Source: Bacteroidota bacterium
Lineage (GTDB): Bacteria; Bacteroidota; Bacteroidia; Cytophagales; Cyclobacteriaceae
NCBI GenBank assembly: GCA_023417955.1
Contig: JAEZDW010000444.1
Span: forward strand, 1-17,943
DNA length: 17,943 bases
Direction: 5' to 3'
The position numbers were made by a program, and so were the translations under genes. Shown here one piece after another: positions 1 through 6,491 of the stretch (the first letter of the stretch is position 1; each line of letters opens with the position of its first letter). A model generated the notes under the pieces. The model was given only the letters and a program-made list of their open reading frames with translations. It was not told the DNA's origin and searched no databases.

Positions 1-734
1 GAATTGACGTAGCTGAACTTCGGAGTCGCGATCTCAGCCGTGTGAAGTTGATGTGGGTGAATTTCCCGCACATGCCTACGGGCCGCGTTGCAAGTAGAGG
101 GGAGTTACAGGAGCTTGTTGATCTCGCGAGAGAAAATGGTTTTCTCATCGTTAATGATAACCCGTACAGCCTGATCCTGAATGATAATCCGCTTAGCATA
201 CTCGGAGCAACGGGAGCTGCTGAAGTGGCGATGGAGCTTAACTCACTAAGCAAATCACACAATATGGCCGGGTGGCGCCTGGGTTGGGTCGCCGGACAAA
301 AGTCTTTTATTGATGCGGTGCTCAAAGTGAAGAGTAATATGGATTCGGGGATGTTTCTTGGATTACAACATGCGGCAGCCGAAGCGCTAAATGCCGGTGA
401 AGATTGGTTTAAAGAGCTGAATAGCGTTTACGCACAACGAAAGGCGGAGGCGACGAAGATCCTTAGATTGCTGGGATGTTCAATTTCGGAAGGACAGTCC
501 GGTCTCTTTGTCTGGGCAAAAGCCCCAAAGCATATTGAAGATGTTGAGAAGTGGATTGATGAACTTTTATATGGAACCAAAGTATTCATAACGCCTGGGT
601 TCATCTTTGGCGATGCAGGCAGACGTTACATTCGTATCAGCCTGTGCTGCACGAGTGAATTGCTTTCGAAGGCATACGCGAGGCTTGAAAAATTTGTTAA
701 CGATCGATCCGTATCAGAAAAAGAACTGTCATGA
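1..734 (+). CDS. PLP-dependent class I/II aminotransferase, 5'-truncated
   Basis: The reading frame is open from base 3, so the N-terminus lies left of the window; the GTG at 42 is internal, not a real start. The visible part is the PLP half of a fold-type I aminotransferase. A degenerate N-x-P-x-M-P-T-G loop lies at codons 7-14 counted from base 42, N-D-N-P-Y at 38-42 (Asp for the PLP pyridine nitrogen, Tyr for O3'), S-x-S-K with the Schiff-base lysine at 71, and G-W-R-x-G at 77-81. A C-terminal Y-I-R-I-S supplies the carboxylate-binding arginine. The stop overlaps the tyrA start (ATGA). The operon context, with tyrA and DAHP synthase following, suggests transamination of phenylpyruvate, 4-hydroxyphenylpyruvate or prephenate, but the exact substrate cannot be read from sequence; an aspartate-type enzyme is possible. 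The usual Asn of NPTG is Met here, which I recall as common in Bacteroidota relatives. Confidence 0.9.
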   Translation, partial: IDVAELRSRDLSRVKLMWVNFPHMPTGRVASRGELQELVDLARENGFLIVNDNPYSLILNDNPLSILGATGAAEVAMELNSLSKSHNMAGWRLGWVAGQKSFIDAVLKVKSNMDSGMFLGLQHAAAEALNAGEDWFKELNSVYAQRKAEATKILRLLGCSISEGQSGLFVWAKAPKHIEDVEKWIDELLYGTKVFITPGFIFGDAGRRYIRISLCCTSELLSKAYARLEKFVNDRSVSEKELS

Positions 735-1636
735 AAACGACAATTGTCGGGGTCGGATTAATTGGAGGGTCGATGGCGATCGACCTGCGGAAAGCCGGAG
801 TGGCGACGCATATCATTGCCGTTGACAGGAATACGGAAAATGCCGCGCGTGCATTGGAGCTAGGCATCGCTGATGAAGTCGGAAACCTGGAAAGCAGCGT
901 GGCAGATGCCGATGTCGTAATTCTCGCCATTCCCGTGAATGCATTAGCGGGTGTGTTATCAGGTGTCCTGGAGAAAGTTCCGGAAAAAGCTGTTGTTATC
1001 GATGCAGGGTCGACCAAAGGTAACATCTGCCGCGCGGTTGCCAATCACTCGAGACGGGGTCTTTTCGTCGCTGCACACCCGATCGCGGGTACTGAAAACT
1101 CCGGACCGGACGCTGCCTTCAGCGGATTGTTTCGCGACAAAACGAACATTATTTGTGAACGGGAGAAATCATCACCCGAGGCATTGGCGATCGCGCAGAA
1201 GGTGTTTGACAGTCTTGGGATGAACACCATTTTTATGGATGCAGAAGAACACGACAAACACGTGGCTTATGTTTCTCACCTGTCGCACGTCAGTTCATTT
1301 TTGCTCGGACAAACCGTGTTGGATATTGAGAAAGATGAAAAGAACATTTTCGCTCTTGCGGGAAGTGGTTTTGCATCAACAGTAAGGTTGGCCAAAAGTT
1401 CGCCCGAAATGTGGGGGCCGATTTTTGAACAGAATCTCGATTATCTAAGTCAGGCACTACAGGAATACATCATGCATCTTCAGAAATTTCATTATCACCT
1501 GCTCAAGCGTGATACCAACGCGCTGAACAAGATAATGGCCGGGGCTAATGAAATCCGCCGGGTGCTGGAAGGAATTGAGCTCAAGCAGCGGAATGGATCG
1601 AATCAAACTACAGGAATAAAACAAACAAATCTTTAA
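731..1636 (+). CDS. tyrA: Prephenate dehydrogenase
   Basis: Oxidatively decarboxylates prephenate to 4-hydroxyphenylpyruvate, the committed step to tyrosine, in the cytoplasm. The 301-residue protein opens with a Rossmann dinucleotide fold: G7-x-G9-L-I-G12-G-S, then an acidic residue ending the second strand (D32 in V-D-R-N), which suggests NAD+ rather than NADP+. The family motif H116-P-I-A-G-T-E and the helix with H-D-K-H and S-H-L-S-H (about 174-186) fit the catalytic and substrate-binding region. No ACT or chorismate mutase domain is attached; the mutase is fused to the next gene's product instead. The ATG at 731 overlaps the aminotransferase stop by four bases, indicating translational coupling, and the next gene starts 15 bp downstream, so all three probably share one transcript. 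Confidence 0.95.
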   Translation: MKTTIVGVGLIGGSMAIDLRKAGVATHIIAVDRNTENAARALELGIADEVGNLESSVADADVVILAIPVNALAGVLSGVLEKVPEKAVVIDAGSTKGNICRAVANHSRRGLFVAAHPIAGTENSGPDAAFSGLFRDKTNIICEREKSSPEALAIAQKVFDSLGMNTIFMDAEEHDKHVAYVSHLSHVSSFLLGQTVLDIEKDEKNIFALAGSGFASTVRLAKSSPEMWGPIFEQNLDYLSQALQEYIMHLQKFHYHLLKRDTNALNKIMAGANEIRRVLEGIELKQRNGSNQTTGIKQTNL

Positions 1637-1651
1637 ACGAATAAACAGGTT

Positions 1652-2755
1652 ATGAAAAAAACATTGCACTTACAGCCAATTTCATCGTGGTTCCCTGCAC
1701 AAAATAAGCCGATAATCATTAGCGGTCCGTGCAGTGCGGAAACCGAAGAACAGACCATCATGACGGCCAAACAACTGGCTGCAACGGGAAAGGTACACGC
1801 ACTGCGGGCCGGAATCTGGAAACCGAGAACGCGCCCCGGCCAATACGAAGGCTCTGGTGTTGAAGGTCTGCGCTGGCTTGCTCAGGCCAAGATTGAAACC
1901 GGCCTGCCTATCACGACTGAAGTGGCTAATGCGGCGCACGTTGATGCGTGTCTCAAGGCAGGCGTTGACATCTTATGGATCGGTGCGCGTACTACCGTAA
2001 ACCCGTTCTCGGTTCAGGAAGTAGCTGATGCACTTAAAGGTGTAGACATCCCGGTTATGGTGAAAAATCCTATCAACCCGGATCTCGAACTTTGGATTGG
2101 AGCGCTTGAACGTCTCAATAAGGCGGGAATCACCAAAATGGCTGCAATTCACCGTGGCTTCTCCTCTTTTGAGAAGGGACCGTTCCGTAATGCGCCGATG
2201 TGGGATATGAGTATCGAACTGAAGACCCGCATCCCGGATCTCGACATTATCTGCGATCCTTCGCACATCGCAGGGAACCGTGACCTCATTGCAATGATTT
2301 CACAAAAAGCATTGGACCTCGACATGGTCGGCGTTATGATTGAAAGCCATATCAATCCTGATGCTGCGTGGAGCGATGCGAAGCAGCAGGTTACTCCGTC
2401 CGTTCTTTCGAAAATTGTTGACGGGCTTGTTGTGCGTTCGGTGTCGAGTGACAGCAAAACATTCAAAGACACGCTAAGCGTACTTCGTGAGCAGATTGAT
2501 CAGCTCGATGACGAAATCATGCAGAAAATGGCTGCGAGGATGAAGATATCCGAAAAGATTGGCCAGTACAAAAAAGAAAACAACGTTACTATCCTCCAGG
2601 TATCCCGTTGGGAGGAGATCATTCACACGCGAGTTGCTCTTGGAAAAGCAATGGGGATGAGCCCTGAGTTCACAACCGAATTGCTTAAGCTCATTCACGA
2701 GGAGTCTATCCAGATACAGACTCGCGTTATGAACAAGGTAGAGGAACGCGTCTAG
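1652..2755 (+). CDS. Bifunctional DAHP synthase (type I-beta) / chorismate mutase (AroQ)
   Basis: The N-terminal part (about 1-260) is a DAHP synthase, condensing phosphoenolpyruvate and erythrose 4-phosphate at the entry to the shikimate pathway. The four expected metal ligands are visible: C27 (G-P-C-S), H205 (D-P-S-H), E231 (E-S-H) and D242, together with K-P-R-T at 57-60 for phosphate binding. It has the short type I-beta form, like the KdsA family, without an N-terminal regulatory extension. The C-terminal part (about 271-360) is an all-helical AroQ-type chorismate mutase, starting L-R-E-Q-I-D with R279, then R296 and K307/K308 as candidate active-site residues, converting chorismate to prephenate. 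This domain order is known in Bacteroidota such as Prevotella, where the mutase domain also mediates feedback inhibition by prephenate. It is the last gene of the operon and is followed 28 bp later by a terminator. Confidence 0.95.
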   Translation: MKKTLHLQPISSWFPAQNKPIIISGPCSAETEEQTIMTAKQLAATGKVHALRAGIWKPRTRPGQYEGSGVEGLRWLAQAKIETGLPITTEVANAAHVDACLKAGVDILWIGARTTVNPFSVQEVADALKGVDIPVMVKNPINPDLELWIGALERLNKAGITKMAAIHRGFSSFEKGPFRNAPMWDMSIELKTRIPDLDIICDPSHIAGNRDLIAMISQKALDLDMVGVMIESHINPDAAWSDAKQQVTPSVLSKIVDGLVVRSVSSDSKTFKDTLSVLREQIDQLDDEIMQKMAARMKISEKIGQYKKENNVTILQVSRWEEIIHTRVALGKAMGMSPEFTTELLKLIHEESIQIQTRVMNKVEERV

Positions 2756-2783
2756 TCGATCCGCAAACGTTTAAAGATTTGGG

Positions 2784-2807
2784 CCCCGCGAACTTCGCGG
2801 GGTTTTT
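2784..2807 (+). terminator. Rho-independent terminator of the aromatic operon
   Basis: A perfect 7-bp GC-rich stem (CCCCGCG / CGCGGGG) with an AACTT loop is followed directly by five T residues and then CTATTT. It lies 28 bp after the DAHP synthase–chorismate mutase stop and is oriented to end the plus-strand aromatic operon. The minus side has no adjacent T-run, so it is probably not a good terminator for the convergent gene ending at 2863. Confidence 0.9.
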
Positions 2808-2862
2808 CTATTTATAGGGATCCCAACGGGAACAGAACTTGCCCTCGGGGGAAATAAAATTT

Positions 2863-3591
2863 CTACATCTGGTAGCGGCCTTTGGTATCTATGCGAACAG
2901 ACTTCAGCGTACGGTTATTTTCAAATTGTGCATACACGGGCTGCAGATTTCTCCAGAATTCAATGAGTTCCGGATCAGAGGGATACGTACGCGTTAATTC
3001 ATGCAGTTCAGTTTCACCGAGCTGACTGGGGAAGATATGTACCGGTATGGTCTTCTGCCCGCCGTTGCGTGCTTCGACCGCGAGTATGTATAGTTCCTTA
3101 ATCTTGTCATCGGTAATTGGAATACAACCGATCGTTACACAATTGCCGTGAATGTAGATTGCGCTTCCGGGATACTTTCCCCCAAGTAGTTTATCTGAAG
3201 CATTAGGATAATTGATCCCAAGCGACAAATGAAAGTTGCTTTGAGGGTTGAAATGATTGATATGATAAATACCTTCAGGGATCTGGCGGTCACCTTCATT
3301 GCGTTTCGGTCCTAACTCACCGGATACTGCACAGAAGTCATACGTAGTCAGGAGTATGTATTTCGCAGCATCCGATGGCTTCACCCAAACTTCAAGGCGG
3401 CGCTCTTTCTTAAAGGCTCGCAGGAACAGTTGGAAACCCGGATATTTAAGGTTTTTGTGAATAAAATAGTTTTTTACATTAATTTCCTTCTCCTGATATG
3501 CGGACTTTACACGGGAGAACTTCATTTGTTCTTCCTTGAAGGACAATTGCTGGAGCATGATGAGAAGAGAAAATGAAAATACGTAAAGCAT
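2863..3591 (-). CDS. YafK/DpaA-like L,D-transpeptidase-fold protein (YkuD domain), exported
   Basis: A 242-residue protein with a hydrophobic N-terminal segment (about residues 1-16) acting as signal peptide or anchor. The YkuD catalytic motif I-H-G-N-C-V-T-I-G-C is at about 147-156, with H148 and nucleophile C156 expected. The following I-P-I-T-D-D-K-I and the late H-I-F-P-S segment resemble E. coli YafK (LdtF/DpaA), not the cross-linking enzymes that have Arg after the catalytic Cys. YafK is reported to cut or otherwise process peptidoglycan–Braun's lipoprotein links, so this protein may be a peptidoglycan amidase or hydrolase instead of a cross-linker. I chose the ATG at 3591; an upstream TTG at 3612 would add seven residues. 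It is divergent from the histidine kinase with only 35 bp (14 bp from the TTG) between starts, so promoters must overlap coding sequence. I saw no convincing minus-strand terminator after the stop. Confidence 0.85.
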   Translation of the reverse strand: MLYVFSFSLLIMLQQLSFKEEQMKFSRVKSAYQEKEINVKNYFIHKNLKYPGFQLFLRAFKKERRLEVWVKPSDAAKYILLTTYDFCAVSGELGPKRNEGDRQIPEGIYHINHFNPQSNFHLSLGINYPNASDKLLGGKYPGSAIYIHGNCVTIGCIPITDDKIKELYILAVEARNGGQKTIPVHIFPSQLGETELHELTRTYPSDPELIEFWRNLQPVYAQFENNRTLKSVRIDTKGRYQM

Positions 3592-3626
3592 GGTAGACCA
3601 GGTTAACAACAATTTACGAAAGTCAG

Positions 3627-4445
3627 ATGGAATTTATTGAAAATTATCCCTGGGCCATTGTTTCGTTCCTCTTATTTGTGCTTGTGATCTATCAGTTCGT
3701 TCGCGGCAGGGCGCAAAAAAACAAGCCTGCCGCGGAAAACGAATCTGCATCTGCCGATGATAACGAGTTGGCTTCACTTAATCATGTTAATGAACTGATT
3801 GAACAGGAACGGAATCGTATTGCCAGCGAGTTGCATGACGAGCTTGGAACACTCTTAAGCGTTATCCACCTTGATCTTGAATTGGTGCTTCGCGAGTCTG
3901 CTCAGCTGACGCCTTACGGTGAGGCACGCCTCCTTGAAATACGCAAGAATCTGAACCTGGTGATTGAATCAATCAGACACAACATCTGGAGCCTTGCGCC
4001 GCAAATGCTCGAACAGGTTCAGGTTGATTTTGCAATTCGTGAGCTTTGCCGGAAACTGGATGCGTATAAAGGTACGCATCTGCACTTCGTGCAGAGTGGC
4101 GTCGCGTTTCCGATAAGTCATAAGCAAAAACTTAACATATTCAGAATCGTTCAGGAGTTGCTGACCAACGCCATCAAGCATTCAAGCGCCTGGAACATTT
4201 CCGTGCAACTTCATTGGGATGATGACGCGCTTATCATCGTGGTAGAGGACGATGGATCATCTTACTCACGTGTTGAAGAGAAAGCACCGCCAACCGGAAG
4301 CGGCGGAATGGGGACGACAAATATTATTAAGCGCGCCAACATCATTGGCGCGACCCTGGTGCGGGAGGAACTTGCGCGTGGTTTGCGTGTAACGCTGACG
4401 TTAAGAAGGACGAACCCGGAATCGGAAGATATTCCGCTAACTTAG
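3627..4445 (+). CDS. Membrane sensor histidine kinase, NarX/DegS (HisKA_3) type
   Basis: This 272-residue kinase has one N-terminal membrane helix (about 8-26) and a short acidic, Ala/Lys-rich linker (about 28-55), with no periplasmic or PAS/GAF sensor domain. The HisKA_3 dimerisation helix carries the phospho-acceptor in E-L-H70-D-E-L-G. The ATPase domain shows the N-box (E-L-L-T-N181-A-I-K-H), the G1 box E-D-D209-G and a glycine-rich G2 lid (G-S-G-G-M-G-T-T-N, about 224-232). With essentially only a helix as input, it may sense within the membrane or depend on a partner protein. The obvious partner is the NarL-type regulator that converges on it and overlaps its 3' end by nine bases; HisKA_3 kinases normally pair with that regulator class. 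It is divergently transcribed from the YafK-like gene, so both may respond to one control region. Confidence 0.92.
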   Translation: MEFIENYPWAIVSFLLFVLVIYQFVRGRAQKNKPAAENESASADDNELASLNHVNELIEQERNRIASELHDELGTLLSVIHLDLELVLRESAQLTPYGEARLLEIRKNLNLVIESIRHNIWSLAPQMLEQVQVDFAIRELCRKLDAYKGTHLHFVQSGVAFPISHKQKLNIFRIVQELLTNAIKHSSAWNISVQLHWDDDALIIVVEDDGSSYSRVEEKAPPTGSGGMGTTNIIKRANIIGATLVREELARGLRVTLTLRRTNPESEDIPLT

Positions 4446-4452
4446 CATTCCG
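4417..4452. repeat. Nested inverted repeats at the kinase/regulator stop-stop overlap
   Basis: Three dyads sit in 36 bases. CGGAAT (4417-4422) pairs with ATTCCG (4447-4452); CGGAA (4423-4427) pairs with TTCCG (4432-4436) around a GATA loop; and GCTAA-C-TTAGC (4436-4446) contains both TAG stop codons, one per strand. Either transcript could fold as a branched hairpin. A short TTTT follows on the plus side. It may act as a bidirectional terminator or mRNA-end stabiliser, but the stems are short and part of the symmetry may come from coding constraint. Confidence 0.55.
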
Positions 4453-5063
4453 TTTTCGTACGCGTAGGAGATCAGTTCGGCGACGTTTTTAGTTTTCGTT
4501 TTCTGAAGCATCTCCTCGCGATAACTGTTAATCGTATTTTCTTTAAGATTAAGGCGTTCCGCGATTTCCTTACTTGAGCGTCCCATCTTCAGGAGCAGCA
4601 GAATTTCAGCTTCACGTTTTTTTAACACCGCAGGCGCATCAGTTGCTGCCATTCGTTTCAGAAATGACGGCTGCAGGTTAACAGGGATGTACTGCCTGCC
4701 TTCCATCACGGTGCGGATTGCATCCTTGATTTCAGTAGACGCGCTGCTTTTGAAGATAAACCCGTGGATTCCGATTTTAAGCAGGTGTTTGATCATCGCC
4801 TCGCCGTTGTACTGCGTAACGACAAGGATCATGACATCCGGGTGGTCGCGGGTGATGTTAGGAACAACCTCCATACCATTCATTTCCGGCATTCCGATGT
4901 CCAGCAGAACCAGGTTTATTTCATTTGTTTTCAACATTTCGAGGGCTTCTGGCCCACTACCTGCGTGTAGCAATTTTGCATCCGGCAGGTGTTGCTGGAG
5001 AATAAGTGCCAAACCTTCGCGAAACAGTTGCTGGTCGTCGACCAGTAGGATTGAAAGACTCAT
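4437..5063 (-). CDS. NarL/FixJ-family response regulator with LuxR-type HTH
   Basis: A 208-residue cytoplasmic two-component regulator. The receiver domain (about 3-120) has the acidic pair D9-D10, phospho-acceptor D55 (L-L-D-I-G-M-P), switch residue T83 and conserved K105 (F-K-S). The C-terminal LuxR-type helix-turn-helix (about 146-206) shows K-R-E-A-E-I-L, S-K-E-I-A-E-R-L and E-N-T-I-N-S-Y-R, as expected for DNA binding after phosphorylation-driven dimerisation. The likely kinase is the convergent HisKA_3 protein, whose stop codon lies inside this gene's 3' end. A candidate Bacteroidota-type promoter lies just upstream at 5091-5119, giving a leader of roughly 20 bases. Targets are unknown; the envelope genes around it are candidates only by proximity. 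Confidence 0.93.
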   Translation of the reverse strand: MSLSILLVDDQQLFREGLALILQQHLPDAKLLHAGSGPEALEMLKTNEINLVLLDIGMPEMNGMEVVPNITRDHPDVMILVVTQYNGEAMIKHLLKIGIHGFIFKSSASTEIKDAIRTVMEGRQYIPVNLQPSFLKRMAATDAPAVLKKREAEILLLLKMGRSSKEIAERLNLKENTINSYREEMLQKTKTKNVAELISYAYENGMLS

Positions 5064-5090
5064 TTATGACGTGAATTACAGTAGAGGGCT

Positions 5091-5119
5091 CAAATTACCC
5101 ATTAAATTCCCAATAACAA
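5091..5119 (-). promoter_or_regulatory. Candidate Bacteroidota-type promoter for the response regulator
   Basis: Read on the minus strand, a TTG (5117-5119) is followed after exactly 19 bases by TAATTTG (5091-5097). This resembles the Bacteroidota -33 TTTG / -7 TAnnTTTG arrangement, one base short in the -7 box. The predicted start falls near 5084, about 20 bases before the regulator's ATG. The motifs are short and AT-rich, so chance matches are possible. Confidence 0.4.
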
Positions 5120-5199
5120 CCCCGGATTTTTAAGGTACGACACTATCAGGTGTTGCATTTTGCCACGAAAAACGCGGTTTTTTTGGCTGCGCATTCGAA

Positions 5200-6300
5200 T
5201 TAGGGCTCCCGCTGCGACCCGATGAAAACATCCAGACTTTCCTGCAGTTTTTCATTTGGATTGAGAAAAACCGATTGAGCCGGGATTGCAAACTTAATCC
5301 CCCGTTGATGGAAGGCGTCGTAAAGCGCAAGATTGATGGACTGTTGGATGTCCATAAACCTGCCCATATCCGGATGGTCGACAAAGTATACGGTCTCGAA
5401 CTGCAAGCTTGACGTGTTGTAGGCCTTGAAATGCGACCGGTCAAATGCGGTTAATTGCTGTTGCTCGATGATCGACTTAACCAACGCAGGAATTTCGCGT
5501 AACTGCTCGACCGGCGTGCCGTATTGAACATCAAATGTAAAAACTGCCCTCCGTCGTGCAAGACGCTTATAGTTATGAATCCTGCTTGCCGTAAGGTTTG
5601 CATTTCCGATAACCAGCTGTTCCCCCGAAAGGGCGCGAATGCGGGTTGTCTTAAGCCCGATGTATTCGATTGTTCCGAGTTTGTCGTCGACGATAATGAA
5701 ATCGCCAACTTCAAAAGGCCGGTCAAAAAAGATGACGAAGTAGTTAAAGAGGTCGCCCAATATGTTTTGTGCGGCAAGGGCAATGGCAATACCTCCGATT
5801 CCAAGCCCGGCAAGGAGCGCGGTAACATCGTATCCCAGGTTATCCATCAGGAATACCAGACCGAGAACCCAAATGACGATATTGATCAGGAGGATTAATC
5901 CGCCGATTTGTTTCACTTTCTCCTCACCGCGCTCCTGCTTTCGTATATGACTTTGAATCAGGTGCAGCAATGTCGTGCTGACCAGCCGGATAATGAGGTA
6001 TGTAATTACGACCGACGTAACAATAGCGACAATCTTTTCTGCTTTGGGGCTTAGCGTGAGGTAGGTCACCGCACTATAGATTATGACGTATAACAAGGCG
6101 GGTATTCCAAACCGCTCGGTGCTTTTGATTAGAAAGTCGTCAGCCTTTGTCTCAGTGCTTGCGGCCCACTTTTTGAGGCGGCTTAGAACGATACCCTTGA
6201 GCACTTGCACGACGACTAAGCCGGCCACAATAATCCCGACCGTGATCAGGTAATCTAATACTGTATTACTAAAATATTCGCGTTCAAGAAGGTTGTCCAT
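5200..6300 (-). CDS. MscS-family mechanosensitive ion channel
   Basis: A 366-residue inner-membrane channel that would open under membrane tension and release solutes during hypo-osmotic shock. Hydrophobic helices are visible at about 14-34, 66-84, 88-112 and 134-152. The pore-lining helix at about 160-180 has the typical Gly/Ala pattern (A-G-L-G-I-G-G-I-A-I-A-L-A-A-Q-N), followed by the family signature L-G-D-L-F-N-Y-F and F-D-R-P-F-E-V-G-D-F-I that begins the cytoplasmic beta domain. The C-terminal alpha/beta domain extends to the end, with no added cyclic-nucleotide or TrkA-like module. It has one or two more N-terminal helices than the three-helix E. coli MscS. It lies upstream of the regulator gene on the same strand, 136 bp away, but probably in a separate unit because a promoter candidate precedes the regulator. 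It diverges from the macroglobulin operon. Confidence 0.93.
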   Translation of the reverse strand: MDNLLEREYFSNTVLDYLITVGIIVAGLVVVQVLKGIVLSRLKKWAASTETKADDFLIKSTERFGIPALLYVIIYSAVTYLTLSPKAEKIVAIVTSVVITYLIIRLVSTTLLHLIQSHIRKQERGEEKVKQIGGLILLINIVIWVLGLVFLMDNLGYDVTALLAGLGIGGIAIALAAQNILGDLFNYFVIFFDRPFEVGDFIIVDDKLGTIEYIGLKTTRIRALSGEQLVIGNANLTASRIHNYKRLARRRAVFTFDVQYGTPVEQLREIPALVKSIIEQQQLTAFDRSHFKAYNTSSLQFETVYFVDHPDMGRFMDIQQSINLALYDAFHQRGIKFAIPAQSVFLNPNEKLQESLDVFIGSQREP

Positions 6301-6491
6301 GATATTCCGATTAGGCTGCTAAATTATTGGGAGCTTCAGCTACATCAAAAAGAATCACGCCATTATTCCATCAAAATGTAATGCTTCGAAGGACGTTTCG
6401 ATTTTAGGCGGGCATCCATACAATTTCTCGATTGTGTACGTTTTCTTTGGAACAAAAGATCGAACTTAAACGCTCCTAACGCTGGTATTAA
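6301..6491. promoter_or_regulatory. Divergent intergenic region between mscS-type gene and macroglobulin operon
   Basis: A 191-bp region must hold the promoters of the two divergent units. I saw no clean TTTG-N19-TAnnTTTG match in either direction. A short direct repeat AACGCT (6469-6474 and 6478-6483) and the palindrome CTTCGAAG (6384-6391) are present but are small enough to be chance. No open reading frame or RNA gene is recognisable. Confidence 0.4.

Noticed and set aside
607..1257. Several medium open frames overlapping tyrA on both strands
   Set aside because: They show no recognisable motifs and lie in shadow frames of a well-supported gene.
2817..2824. GGGATCCC palindrome after the aromatic operon terminator
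   Set aside because: An isolated 8-bp palindrome with no paired partner, repeat or promoter context.
3592..3612. TTG start for the YafK-like gene
   Set aside because: The ATG at 3591 gives a cleaner hydrophobic leader and a more typical start; the TTG remains possible.
5122..5199. Possible terminator for the MscS-type gene (an ACAC / GTGT dyad near 5140-5155 and A/T runs near 5168-5184)
   Set aside because: The stem is only about four base pairs and no T-tract follows it in the minus direction.
6384..6483. CTTCGAAG palindrome and AACGCT direct repeat upstream of the macroglobulin gene
   Set aside because: Both are very short and are not positioned around a recognisable promoter, so chance is the simplest explanation.
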